Assembly (NCBI GenBank): GCA_030348385.1
Contig: JAUCFP010000006.1
Coordinates: 1,178,001-1,242,000, forward strand
DNA: 64,000 nucleotides
From: Cytobacillus sp. NJ13
GTDB lineage: Bacteria; Bacillota; Bacilli; Bacillales; Cytobacillaceae
Direction of reading: 5' to 3'
Positions 17,596-26,379 of this stretch are shown here, piece after piece. Position 1 is the stretch's first letter, and each line of letters opens with the position of its first letter. Made by a program: the position numbers and the translations under genes. The notes below the pieces were generated by a model. It had not been told where the DNA came from, did no database searches, and saw only the letters and a list, made by a program, of their open reading frames with translations.

Positions 17596-18750
17596 CTATT
17601 CAATCCATGTATACATGTACTTTTCATCTTCTATTAACTTAGCTTTTTTCACCAATTTTAATGGTCTGAAGGTATCAATCATAACAGCAAGCTCAAGAGT
17701 TTCCTTTTTGCCAATGCTTGCTTCTGTCTTCCCGGGATGAGGGCCATGCGGAATCCCGCTCGGATGAAGAGTGATAGAGCCTTCCCTGATACCCTTTCTG
17801 CTCATAAAGTTGCCTTCCACATAATAAAGCAGTTCATCACTATTGACATTGCTGTGATAGTAAGGGGCAGGGATGGCCTCTGGATGGTAGTCATATAATC
17901 TGGGAACAAAAGAACATACAACAAAATTATGTCCTTCAAATGTCTGATGAACTGGCGGGGGCTGATGGACCCTTCCAGTAATCGGTTCAAAGTCTTCTAT
18001 ATTAAATACCCACGGATAGAGATAGCCGTCCCAGCCTTCCACATCAAGCGGATGATGATTCAGGATATGAGAATGCAAATATCCCCTTGTTTTCGTAATT
18101 ACTTCATGTTCACCTTTTTGATCATACGTTTCCAAGTTCTCCGGTCCCCGAATATCTCTTTCACAGAATGGACTGTGTTCGAGCAGCTGTCCATATTCAT
18201 TCCGATATCTTCTTGGTGTTGTAATTTGGCTGAAGGACTCCACCAGGAGCACCTTAGTCAATTGTTCTTTGTCCGGAATCATCCGATAAATAGTGCCAAT
18301 CGGAATTATGACATAGTCCCCCGGACGATAGGTTAATGTTCCGAACATAGTTTCAATTTTTCCTGTTCCGTAGTGAATGTAAAGCATCTCATCGCCATCA
18401 CCATTCCGGTAAAAGCTCTTCATCGACTCTGTAATATTTATAGTGCCTATTAGAAGATCTTCATTCCCAAGCAGATATTCCCGGGCTGAAAGTGCATCCC
18501 CTTTCTTTTCGATTTGATCTGTAAACAAATGGCGGTGCTTCAAGCTTTCCTGCTCCTCATACTCGGGAACATATTTTCCTATCAGTTCAGTACGTGCTAT
18601 TTCTGTCGGCATGTAGTGATGATAAAGAATGGATTGGGTACCGGAAAAACCTTTTGTCCCCATAACCTGTTCCCTGAATAGGGTTCCATCCGCTTTTTTG
18701 AAAGTCGTATGCCGTTTGTGCGGGATTCTTCCCATTTGGCGATAAAACAT
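17596..18750 (-). CDS. hmgA: Homogentisate 1,2-dioxygenase
   Basis: A 384-residue cupin dioxygenase that opens the ring of homogentisate to give maleylacetoacetate, using non-haem iron. The iron-binding region is visible as PYYHSNVNSDELLYYVEG near residues 290-307 and HPSGIPHGPHPG near residues 325-336, the latter a signature of the family. It is the last gene of the tyrosine operon, 9 bases after the hydrolase gene, and ends at a terminator. It is shorter than the 430-450 residue enzymes of proteobacteria but typical of Gram-positive versions. Confidence 0.9.
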   Translation of the reverse strand: MFYRQMGRIPHKRHTTFKKADGTLFREQVMGTKGFSGTQSILYHHYMPTEIARTELIGKYVPEYEEQESLKHRHLFTDQIEKKGDALSAREYLLGNEDLLIGTINITESMKSFYRNGDGDEMLYIHYGTGKIETMFGTLTYRPGDYVIIPIGTIYRMIPDKEQLTKVLLVESFSQITTPRRYRNEYGQLLEHSPFCERDIRGPENLETYDQKGEHEVITKTRGYLHSHILNHHPLDVEGWDGYLYPWVFNIEDFEPITGRVHQPPPVHQTFEGHNFVVCSFVPRLYDYHPEAIPAPYYHSNVNSDELLYYVEGNFMSRKGIREGSITLHPSGIPHGPHPGKTEASIGKKETLELAVMIDTFRPLKLVKKAKLIEDEKYMYTWIE

Positions 18751-18759
18751 GGTTCCACC

Positions 18760-19683
18760 TCACTTATTTGCAATTCGATTTTTTAAGACTCCAAGACTTG
18801 CAATCTCAAGCTCAACTTCATCTCCTTGTTCAAGCCAGCGGTGCACATCTGTGCCCAGCTCAAGGATGCAGCCGCTGCCAACAGTCCCTGAGCCTATCAT
18901 TTCACCAGGGCAAAGGGTAACACCGTCAGAAGCCCGCTCAATCATTTCGTAAAAAGAATAGTAGATATCCTGCATATTCCCTTCTGATAGAAGAGTTCCG
19001 TTTACTTTTGCTGTCATCGTCAAATCATAGCCATTTTCAACACGGAAATCCTCCAGCTCATCTTTTGTAACGATATACGGCCCTGCAGAAGTGGCAAAAT
19101 CCTTCCCTTTTGCAGGGCCAAGACCTACCTTCATTTCTTTGCGCTGAATGTCTCTTGCACTCCAGTCATTTAAGATGCAATACCCGAAAATATAATCATC
19201 CGCTTCAGAAGCTTTAATATCCCTTCCTTCTTTTCCAATGATACAGGCAATTTCGAGCTCGTAATCAAGCCATTCACATTGGCTGGGGCGTGAAATTTCT
19301 TCATTCGGACCCTTGATGCTTAAATGATTTGAGAAATAAAAAACAGGTATGTCATACCATTCGGGTATCATATCAAGTCCGCGGTTAGCTCTTGCCGTTT
19401 TTACGTGTTCCTCGAAAGCATAGAAATCCCGGAAGCTTTTTGGATTTGGAAGTGGAGCTTTTAAGGTGACTTCTGATAAAGGATAGACCCCTCTATCAGT
19501 GTCCTTCAGTTTTTTGCTTGAAGATAAGTATTCCATAAAAAATTCATGATTCTCCAGGAATGCCAGCATTGTTTTGGGAAGAACACCATTGGTCGCTTCA
19601 TGCATATCAACGGCATACTTCTCATTCTTCAGCCAGCCAGCTCTAATGGATCCATCTGATTTTTGATAGGTTATGAATTTCAT
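18760..19683 (-). CDS. Fumarylacetoacetate hydrolase family protein
   Basis: A 307-residue FAH-fold hydrolase. It should cut fumarylacetoacetate into fumarate and acetoacetate, the last step of tyrosine breakdown. Metal-site residues are visible in WLDYELEIACIIG near 128-140, NDWSARDIQ near 170 and the closing SGTVGSGC motif near 265. The family also contains acylpyruvases and other ring-cleavage hydrolases; the hpd-hmgA context picks the tyrosine role. No maleylacetoacetate isomerase gene accompanies it, so it may act directly on maleylacetoacetate, or the isomerase lies elsewhere. Confidence 0.85.
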   Translation of the reverse strand: MKFITYQKSDGSIRAGWLKNEKYAVDMHEATNGVLPKTMLAFLENHEFFMEYLSSSKKLKDTDRGVYPLSEVTLKAPLPNPKSFRDFYAFEEHVKTARANRGLDMIPEWYDIPVFYFSNHLSIKGPNEEISRPSQCEWLDYELEIACIIGKEGRDIKASEADDYIFGYCILNDWSARDIQRKEMKVGLGPAKGKDFATSAGPYIVTKDELEDFRVENGYDLTMTAKVNGTLLSEGNMQDIYYSFYEMIERASDGVTLCPGEMIGSGTVGSGCILELGTDVHRWLEQGDEVELEIASLGVLKNRIANK

Positions 19684-19687
19684 AGCA

Positions 19688-20308
19688 TCACCTTGGGTCT
19701 GTTTTTCGGATTAATTCAAATACATCCGTCATCGGCCTGGTATATATATGTCCTGCCATCCGGCCAACTGGCTTCAGTTTCTCCGAATTAATCCTTCCAT
19801 TTTCATATAGTTCTTCAGCAACATGCACATGCTCCACTTTTCCTATCACCAGGCTTCCTGAACCAGGATGTTCTCCAAAATGAAGTACCTGATGGAGACT
19901 GCATTCCAAGTGGACTTTTGATTCTTTCACCCGAGGAGGATTAACAGCTGCACTTTTTTCTTTTGTTAGCCCAGCGGCGACTAGTTCGTCTGTACCAGCC
20001 GGATAATCCGCTGCACAAATATTCATCTTTTCAGTAAAGTCTTCACTGACGATGTTAATAACGAATTCCTTTGTCGCTTCAATATTAGCAAGCGTGTCTT
20101 TCTTAGAGCCATCTGTCCCTTTTCGCATCGGTGAAAAGCAAATAAGCATCGGATCTGCACATATGGCAGTAAAAAAGCTAAATGGAGCTGCATTTACATT
20201 TCCGTCCGCATCCATAGTGGTAACAAACGCAATGGGACGCGGCAGGATAGAACCAGCCAGCAGCTTATAAGCGCCATTCCATTCCAGACTGGCAGGATTT
20301 AATTCCAT
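19688..20308 (-). CDS. Flavin reductase-like FMN-binding protein
   Basis: A 206-residue protein of the flavin reductase-like (DIM6/NTAB, split-barrel) family. The GSILPRPIAFVTTMD segment near residues 17-31 and the NAAPFSFFTAI motif near 39-49 bind FMN. It lies in the middle of the tyrosine operon with gaps of 4 and 5 bases on either side, so it is surely co-translated with the pathway. No step of the known homogentisate route needs it. It may supply reduced flavin to an oxygenase or act on a side product. Confidence 0.8.
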   Translation of the reverse strand: MELNPASLEWNGAYKLLAGSILPRPIAFVTTMDADGNVNAAPFSFFTAICADPMLICFSPMRKGTDGSKKDTLANIEATKEFVINIVSEDFTEKMNICAADYPAGTDELVAAGLTKEKSAAVNPPRVKESKVHLECSLHQVLHFGEHPGSGSLVIGKVEHVHVAEELYENGRINSEKLKPVGRMAGHIYTRPMTDVFELIRKTDPR

Positions 20309-20313
20309 ACACC

Positions 20314-21408
20314 TTACACCGCCTTTTCATTTAGAAGTTTGTTTATCACATCTATGGCTGCTTCATTATCTTCCCTTGTACCTAAAGTCATCCGAAAAGC
20401 ATCAAGATATCCCTCAAGCTTCATTTGCCTGACAACTAAGCCATTTGCAATCAAGTTTTCCGCTATAGGATACTGACTGAAAATATAAATAAAGTTGGTT
20501 TGGGATGGAAAAAAGCCAATGTGTAAATCATTTAACTTCTGCCTCACAAATTCCATCTCATTCGCATTTTTTTCAGCACATTCCCTTATAAAGCCTTGAT
20601 CAATTAATGCTGCTGCAGCGGCCGCCTGTGCCAGATGATTGACATTAAAAACATCTTTTACCTTTTGAAGTTCATTCACTATCTCAGAATCCATGATTCC
20701 ATAGCCGACACGGAGTCCGGCGAGACCATAAATTTTAGAAAAAGTCCTCAGAATGATCAAGTTCGGCTTCTTTTCCAAAAGTGAAATAGAGTCAAGGTAA
20801 TCTGAAGATTGCACATATTCATAGTAAGCTTCATCTAGAATAATCAAGATATTCGAAGGAACTTTTTCGATGAATTGGAGAAGTTCTGTTTTACCGACTA
20901 TGGTTCCTGTAGGATTGTTGGGATTGCAGATAAATACCATTTTTGTTTTTTTGTTGATCTGCGCATACATAGCATTTAAATTATGTGTACCATTTTGCAG
21001 CGGGACAGTTATAGCACTGCCGCCTTCAATCAGGACATTTGTTTCATATCGTGGAAAGGTAATCTGGGCCATAACAGCTTCGTCTCCAGGACTTATGTAT
21101 GCTCTAGTCAATAAGCGGATGATTTCTTCTGAACCATTGCTTACCAGAAATTTATCTTCACTTATATTGTAGAACCCGGCCAGTTTGCCCTTGAGCAGGG
21201 AAACAGTTCCGTCCGGATAAAAATAAAGACTGTTCATTGCTTTGCTGATGCTGTTCTTTACTTCTGGTGAACAGCCATACACATTTTCATTATCAGACAT
21301 TTTCCGGACAGCCATTAAATTGAACTTTTCTTTGATCTCTTCCGGCGAGCTGCCAAGCGGATAAGAAACAATCTTCTCCACTGCGCTTTTTGTCTGGATT
21401 CTGACCAT
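20314..21408 (-). CDS. Aromatic aminotransferase, HisC-like
   Basis: A 364-residue class I/II PLP aminotransferase close to histidinol-phosphate aminotransferases. The PLP lysine is in RTFSKIYGLAGLRVGYG near residue 227, CNPNNPTG lies near 162, and the C-terminal Arg motif is in FRMTLGTRED near residue 344. No histidine genes are nearby. Its place in an hpd-hmgA cluster points to tyrosine (and perhaps phenylalanine) transamination to the 2-oxoacid. It begins 67 bases after hpd, behind a terminator-like hairpin. Confidence 0.85.
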   Translation of the reverse strand: MVRIQTKSAVEKIVSYPLGSSPEEIKEKFNLMAVRKMSDNENVYGCSPEVKNSISKAMNSLYFYPDGTVSLLKGKLAGFYNISEDKFLVSNGSEEIIRLLTRAYISPGDEAVMAQITFPRYETNVLIEGGSAITVPLQNGTHNLNAMYAQINKKTKMVFICNPNNPTGTIVGKTELLQFIEKVPSNILIILDEAYYEYVQSSDYLDSISLLEKKPNLIILRTFSKIYGLAGLRVGYGIMDSEIVNELQKVKDVFNVNHLAQAAAAAALIDQGFIRECAEKNANEMEFVRQKLNDLHIGFFPSQTNFIYIFSQYPIAENLIANGLVVRQMKLEGYLDAFRMTLGTREDNEAAIDVINKLLNEKAV

Positions 21409-21440
21409 CTGCGTTGCCTCCTTCTTTAATTATTATTAAA

Positions 21441-21465
21441 AAAGGGAGAAATCATCTCCCTTTTA
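21441..21465 (-). terminator. Terminator-like hairpin between hpd and the aminotransferase gene
   Basis: AAAGGGAGA/TCTCCCTTT with a short loop and a T run on the minus strand. It likely reduces or blocks transcription from hpd into the downstream tyrosine genes. Confidence 0.7.
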
Positions 21466-21475
21466 GGCTAAAAAA

Positions 21476-22591
21476 TTATAAATTTCCGCGTCTTTCCTGC
21501 TCGCGTTCAATTGATTCGAAAAGTGCTTTAAAGTTGCCTTCACCAAATCCTCTGGCACCTTTACGCTGAATGACTTCGATGAAAAGGGTTGGGCGGTCAA
21601 CTATTGGCTTAGTGAAAATTTGAAGCAAATACCCTTCGTCGTCACGGTCAACAAGAATATTTAATTCTTTCAATTTATCAATCTCTTCATCAATCTTACC
21701 TACACGTTCAGAAAGCATTTCGTAGTAAGAATCAGGTGTGCTTAAAAACTCCACCCCATTTTTGCGCAGGATGCTGACAGTGCTGACGATATCCTCTGTC
21801 AGGATGGCCAGATGCTGCACACCAGGCCCGTTGTAGTATTCAAGATATTCCTCAATCTGGGATTTGCGTTTTCCTTCTGCAGGCTCATTAATCGGGAACT
21901 TTATCCTGCCGCCATTATGCATAACCTTGGACATCAGTGCGGAATATTCTGTTGTAATGTCTTTATCTGTAAAGTGCTTCATTTCCTTAAAGCCCATTAC
22001 ATTTGCATAATAATTCACCCATTCCTCCATTCTCTCTACATTTCCAACAACATGGTCGATTCCGATAAAGCCGGCATCTTCAAATGGAACTTCAGTTTGA
22101 TAAGGCTCAAAGCCAGGCATGAATACGCCATTATAGTTATTGCGTTCGACAAGTGTGTGAATTGTATCTCCATATGTACCAATAACTGCTTTTTTTACTG
22201 TGCCATGCGCATCCTGTATTTCAAAAGGCGGCTGTATTTCAATTGCGCCTCTTTCGACTGCCGCACTGTAGGCCGTTTCAACATCATCGACAGCTAAGGC
22301 TATATCTTTAACGCCATCCCCATGCTTTTTAATGAAATTCGATACTCTGGAACTGTCATTTAAAGTTCCGGTGATCACGAGGCGGATCTTTCTTTGCTGA
22401 AGAACATAAGACACCGTTTCCCTATTGCCTGTTTCCAGACCAGAATAAGCAACTGGCTTAAAGCCGAAAGCCGTGCAGAAATAATGGCAGGACTGTTTCG
22501 CATTCCCTGAGTAGATTTCTAAATAATCTACCTCCTTCACAGGAAAGAAATCGGCTTTCTTTTGTTCCCTTAACATTTTTTCATCTTGCAT
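21476..22591 (-). CDS. hpd: 4-hydroxyphenylpyruvate dioxygenase
   Basis: A 371-residue non-haem iron dioxygenase that turns 4-hydroxyphenylpyruvate into homogentisate. The 2-His-1-Glu facial triad is visible as His180 (GIDHVVGN), His260 (GVQHLAIL) and Glu339 (LFIEVIQR). The C-terminal GFGEGNFKALFESIE, which closes the active site, is intact. A GGAGGGGT ribosome site precedes the ATG. It heads the tyrosine cluster. An AT-rich inverted repeat at 22608-22627 just upstream could be an operator. Confidence 0.96.
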   Translation of the reverse strand: MQDEKMLREQKKADFFPVKEVDYLEIYSGNAKQSCHYFCTAFGFKPVAYSGLETGNRETVSYVLQQRKIRLVITGTLNDSSRVSNFIKKHGDGVKDIALAVDDVETAYSAAVERGAIEIQPPFEIQDAHGTVKKAVIGTYGDTIHTLVERNNYNGVFMPGFEPYQTEVPFEDAGFIGIDHVVGNVERMEEWVNYYANVMGFKEMKHFTDKDITTEYSALMSKVMHNGGRIKFPINEPAEGKRKSQIEEYLEYYNGPGVQHLAILTEDIVSTVSILRKNGVEFLSTPDSYYEMLSERVGKIDEEIDKLKELNILVDRDDEGYLLQIFTKPIVDRPTLFIEVIQRKGARGFGEGNFKALFESIEREQERRGNL

Positions 22592-22607
22592 ACTAACCCC
22601 TCCATTT

Positions 22608-22627
22608 CAAATATTAATAATATTTTG
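22608..22627. promoter_or_regulatory. AT-rich inverted repeat upstream of hpd
   Basis: CAAATATT-N3-AATATTTTG, about 16 bases before the hpd start. It is a candidate operator for a tyrosine-responsive regulator; none is coded in the window. Confidence 0.35.
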
Positions 22628-22705
22628 AATTTATCATATATGAAATCTGCAAACGTTCTCAAGAGTTCAAGTTAAAGCTATAATGCACTTCTGCATTAAA
22701 GTAAG

Positions 22706-24148
22706 TTACACTTTTAACTTTTGCTCATTTTTGCTTTTTGGCGGGATGTGAATAGCCTGATTCCTTAAAGCTTCTACAGCTTCAAGCAAGCCTTCATTTA
22801 CACTGGGATGGGGATAGTTCGGGAAAATTAGATCTTCATCCCTGGCTGCCATTTCCAATGCAGTAATGCCGGCTGAAATTAGCTCTATTGCCCCAGTGCC
22901 TACCATGTGGATTCCCAAAAGAACTTGTTTTTCCTTGCAGCTGATCACTTTTATAAATCCTTCTTTTTTTCCGGCCAAAATGCTAAATCCGTTAGCAGAC
23001 AATGAAAAATGGCCAATTTCAATATCCTTGCCCATGTTAATTGCTTCCTTTTCCGTTAACCCGGCACTCGCAATAGGAGGCTGTGTATGAGCTGCAATCG
23101 GAATGAAATGGAAATCTGATTCTGATTGAAACCCCGCAATCGCTTCTGCAGCTGTTTTTCCTTGTTTAATTGCCTTTACAGCAAGTGCCGGACCATCTGT
23201 TACATCACCCACTGCGAAGATATGATTCTGTGTTGTCCTGCTTTGGGCATCCACCTTTATAAACCCCGCTGCACATTGTTCAACCCCTATTCGGGATAGT
23301 CCCAGCTGTTCGGTGTTTGGTCTAATGGCAGTTGAAACAAATAAATGTGTGCCTGAAATTGTTTCTATTTCTCCCTTCAATTCAAAAGTTACTGTAAACA
23401 TGTCTTCCTTATGCTGTAATTCCAATACATCTGAATTTCTTACTATGTCTATTTTTTTCTTTTTTAAAATCCTTTTCAGTTCCCGGCAAATGGACTGATC
23501 GAAATCAAAATCCTCTTTCCCATCTTCGAGGATTAAAGTCACTTTAGATCCCAGGGCCTGAAAAGCCATACCAATTTCAAGCGCAATATAGTCACTGCCA
23601 TAGATTAATAGTTTATCGGGTATTTCACTCAAATCTGAAATGGAATGCTGATCTAATACCATTTCACTTAACTCTCTTGTCCAAGGTGGTTTTTCAGGTA
23701 TTCCGCCGGTCGCAATGATTGCATCCCTGAATCTGAAAACATCAAATTTGTCTCCTTTTTCGATGCCAACCTTATCCTCAGACAGAAAAAAAGCTGAACC
23801 ATTAAGTATTTCAATATTATTGGCTTGACAGAGGGCTTCAACTCCTGCCCGGAGCTGTTCAATTTTCTTCTGTTTGTATTGCTGAAGTTTGTTTAAATTA
23901 AACGATATATCTCCTCCTTCCAGCCCCCAATTTTCCCCCTCTTGAAATGAAGTGAATTTTTCTGCAGACTGTGTAAGGATCTTTGAAGGTATGCAGCCTT
24001 TATTTAAACAGATCCCGCCAAGCTGTTCCTGTTCAACCAAGGTAACACTGTGCCCGAGCTGTGCAGCACGGATCGCAGCATGATACCCTCCAGGGCCGCC
24101 TCCGATAATGATGACATCGCGCTCATGTGCCAGTTCTCCAACTACCAT
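22706..24148 (-). CDS. Dihydrolipoyl dehydrogenase (E3) with degenerate NAD motif
   Basis: A 480-residue flavoprotein that reoxidises the lipoyl arm of a 2-oxoacid dehydrogenase complex. The FAD motif GGGPGG (16-21), the redox disulfide Cys47-Cys52 (GGICLNKGCIPSK) and the C-terminal HPHPSVNE active-site motif are present. The second Rossmann motif, normally G-x-G-x-x-G, reads Gly184-Ser-Asp-Tyr-Ile-Ala189, so two glycines are replaced, which is unusual for NAD binding. The start codon directly follows the E2 stop, so the two are coupled. It closes the phenylalanine dehydrogenase operon. Confidence 0.88.
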   Translation of the reverse strand: MVVGELAHERDVIIIGGGPGGYHAAIRAAQLGHSVTLVEQEQLGGICLNKGCIPSKILTQSAEKFTSFQEGENWGLEGGDISFNLNKLQQYKQKKIEQLRAGVEALCQANNIEILNGSAFFLSEDKVGIEKGDKFDVFRFRDAIIATGGIPEKPPWTRELSEMVLDQHSISDLSEIPDKLLIYGSDYIALEIGMAFQALGSKVTLILEDGKEDFDFDQSICRELKRILKKKKIDIVRNSDVLELQHKEDMFTVTFELKGEIETISGTHLFVSTAIRPNTEQLGLSRIGVEQCAAGFIKVDAQSRTTQNHIFAVGDVTDGPALAVKAIKQGKTAAEAIAGFQSESDFHFIPIAAHTQPPIASAGLTEKEAINMGKDIEIGHFSLSANGFSILAGKKEGFIKVISCKEKQVLLGIHMVGTGAIELISAGITALEMAARDEDLIFPNYPHPSVNEGLLEAVEALRNQAIHIPPKSKNEQKLKV

Positions 24149-25372
24149 TTATACCATCTCCAGAACAATCATTTTCGGATTTTTAATCAATTCAGCAAAC
24201 CGGTTTGTAAAGCGTACAGCTGTCGCCCCGTCTGCAACTCTATGATCAAAAGACATAGATATATTCATCATTGAGCGGATCACAATCTGGTCATCGTCTG
24301 TCACAACAGGCATCTTTTTTGTTTTATGAAAAGAAACCAGTGCGGTTTGCGGATGCTGAATAATCGGTGTCGCTCCAAAGCTTCCGCCAAGCGGTCCTAC
24401 ATTGCTGATCGTGAATGTTCCGCCAGATATTTCTTTGACAGAAAGCTTATTTTCCACCGCTTTTTCCGTGAGCTGTTTCATTTCCTCATGAATTTCTCTG
24501 ATTGTCTTATTCTCAACATGGTTAATGACCGGAACGATGAGCCCCTCATCGGTATCAACCGCAATACCGATATGGTGTACACTTGCCAAATGTATTTCTT
24601 CCATTTCTTCATGCAGGACTGAATTGAACACAGGAAATTCTTTCAGGCAAATTGACAATGCCTTCAGGAAAAAGGCTGTTGCAGATATATTTTGATTCAG
24701 AATTTTAAGTTCTTTTCTGAAAGTAATCAGCTCCGTTACATCGATTTCTTCAAAATGGGTACAATGCGGAATGGTATAGAGGGATTGTGCCATTTTCCTG
24801 GCAATCTGTTTCCTTCTGCCCCTAAATGGAATGATTCCTTTTTCAGCAGGAGGGCTTATTATAGTATCCATCGAAACAGCTTGCTCCTCTTCAGCTGGCT
24901 CAGGCTTACTCTGTGCGGATGCTAAGTATTGATAGATGTCTTCATCCAAAATTCGACCGGCAGGACCTGTCCCAGTAATATTCTCGATGTTTATCGAATT
25001 TTCCCGTGCTATTTTTCTTGTAAATGGAGATGCAAGCACCCGTTTTCCTTTGAATGCCGCAAAAGATTGAAATGGCTCCTGCGGCTTATGAGAGTTTGCA
25101 GGATGAGAAGTAACCTTCACCTTCTCAATGCCATCATGTCCCTCCGCCTCTAAAATTAGAATGGTCGTCCCCACTGTAACCGTATCGCCAGGCTCCACTT
25201 TAAATTCCTTAATAATTCCCGCTCTGGGAGCAGGTATTTCAGCAGTCATTTTATCAGTCTGTACTTCAACCAGCGGATCATCGGCTTTGACTGCATCCCC
25301 TGGTTTGACTAAAAAGCAATTGATATCTGCTTCTGTCATGCCTTCTCCAATATCGTGAAGTTTCACTTCCAC
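24149..25372 (-). CDS. 2-oxoacid dehydrogenase E2 (dihydrolipoyl acyltransferase)
   Basis: A 407-residue E2 core with one lipoyl domain (lipoyl-Lys41 in VQTDKMTAE), a peripheral-subunit-binding domain at about 111-146, and an acyltransferase domain ending in SFDHRVADG with His377 and Asp381. It passes the acyl group from the E1-bound intermediate to CoA. A single lipoyl domain and overall sequence fit the branched-chain type. The gene lies 11 bases after E1beta and directly abuts E3. Given phenylalanine dehydrogenase upstream, phenylpyruvate is a likely substrate of the complex, but branched-chain oxoacids cannot be excluded. Confidence 0.9.
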   Translation of the reverse strand: MEVKLHDIGEGMTEADINCFLVKPGDAVKADDPLVEVQTDKMTAEIPAPRAGIIKEFKVEPGDTVTVGTTILILEAEGHDGIEKVKVTSHPANSHKPQEPFQSFAAFKGKRVLASPFTRKIARENSINIENITGTGPAGRILDEDIYQYLASAQSKPEPAEEEQAVSMDTIISPPAEKGIIPFRGRRKQIARKMAQSLYTIPHCTHFEEIDVTELITFRKELKILNQNISATAFFLKALSICLKEFPVFNSVLHEEMEEIHLASVHHIGIAVDTDEGLIVPVINHVENKTIREIHEEMKQLTEKAVENKLSVKEISGGTFTISNVGPLGGSFGATPIIQHPQTALVSFHKTKKMPVVTDDDQIVIRSMMNISMSFDHRVADGATAVRFTNRFAELIKNPKMIVLEMV

Positions 25373-25383
25373 GGCTTCTCCTC

Positions 25384-26379
25384 CTAAAACTTCATAACTT
25401 TTTCTATTGCTTGCTGGATCCTTGCCGGAGTTGGCAGGTAATGGTCCTCAAAACCGAAATATGGCACTGGTGCATCAAATCCAGTAACCCGTTCAACAGG
25501 TGCTTTTTGATATAAAAACGATGTATCATTAATGATGGCAAGCACATCATTTCCTACTCCACCGGTAGCATGAGCTTCATGGACAATGACTGTTCTCCCT
25601 GTCTTTTGGACAGATTCTGCGATCATATCTTTATCCAGGGGGAAAAGGGTTCTTAAATCAATCACATCACAATGAGTGTTCTTTTCTTTCATCAGCTTTG
25701 CCGCTTTCATAGCTTCAGGCACCATTGCTCCCCACGTAATGACCGTCACATCATCACCCTCCATGAGCTTATTGCCTTTTCCAATTTCAATGCTATACTT
25801 CCCTTCAGGAACTTCCTCCTTGGCCGAACGATAGCAGCGCATCGGCTCTAGAAAAAGAACTGGATCCGGGTCTTCAATGGCAGCAATCAGCAGTCCTTTC
25901 GCGTCATAAGGACTGGATGGGCAGACTACTTTAATGCCAGGCATATGAGTAAAAATGGCTTCAGTTGAATCACAGTGAATTTCCGGAGCCCTTACACCTG
26001 CACCATATGGAGCCCTTATAACCATCGGAACAGTATAATGTCCCATAGTCCTCATTCGGATCCTCGAAGCATGCGTCATAATTTGTTCATATGCAGGATA
26101 GATAAAACCCAGAAACTGAATTTCAATTACCGGTAAAAATCCATTTACAGCCATGCCAATCCCCGCTCCGACAAAACCCGCTTCACTTAAAGGAGTATCA
26201 ATAACACGGCCCTCGCCATACTTAGCCTGAAGACCATCAGTTGCACGAAAAACACCACCGTTCTTTCCGATATCTTCGCCCAGCAGCAAAACCTCTTCTT
26301 TTTCATTCAGCATGGTATCTAGTGCATCGGTAATGGCTTGAACCAATGTCATGGTTTTTGCTTCAACTGCCGTTTTCAT
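25384..26379 (-). CDS. 2-oxoacid dehydrogenase E1 beta subunit
   Basis: A 331-residue transketolase-like subunit of the E1 decarboxylase. The opening MTLVQAITDALD, the LLGEDIG motif and the EAGFVGAGIGMA segment are typical of E1beta in branched-chain and acetoin-type complexes. The ATG at 26379 shares its first base with the E1alpha stop (TAATG), indicating translational coupling, and GGGAGGTGG precedes it; a longer upstream frame would run inside E1alpha. The complex sits in one operon with phenylalanine dehydrogenase. Confidence 0.9.
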   Translation of the reverse strand: MKTAVEAKTMTLVQAITDALDTMLNEKEEVLLLGEDIGKNGGVFRATDGLQAKYGEGRVIDTPLSEAGFVGAGIGMAVNGFLPVIEIQFLGFIYPAYEQIMTHASRIRMRTMGHYTVPMVIRAPYGAGVRAPEIHCDSTEAIFTHMPGIKVVCPSSPYDAKGLLIAAIEDPDPVLFLEPMRCYRSAKEEVPEGKYSIEIGKGNKLMEGDDVTVITWGAMVPEAMKAAKLMKEKNTHCDVIDLRTLFPLDKDMIAESVQKTGRTVIVHEAHATGGVGNDVLAIINDTSFLYQKAPVERVTGFDAPVPYFGFEDHYLPTPARIQQAIEKVMKF

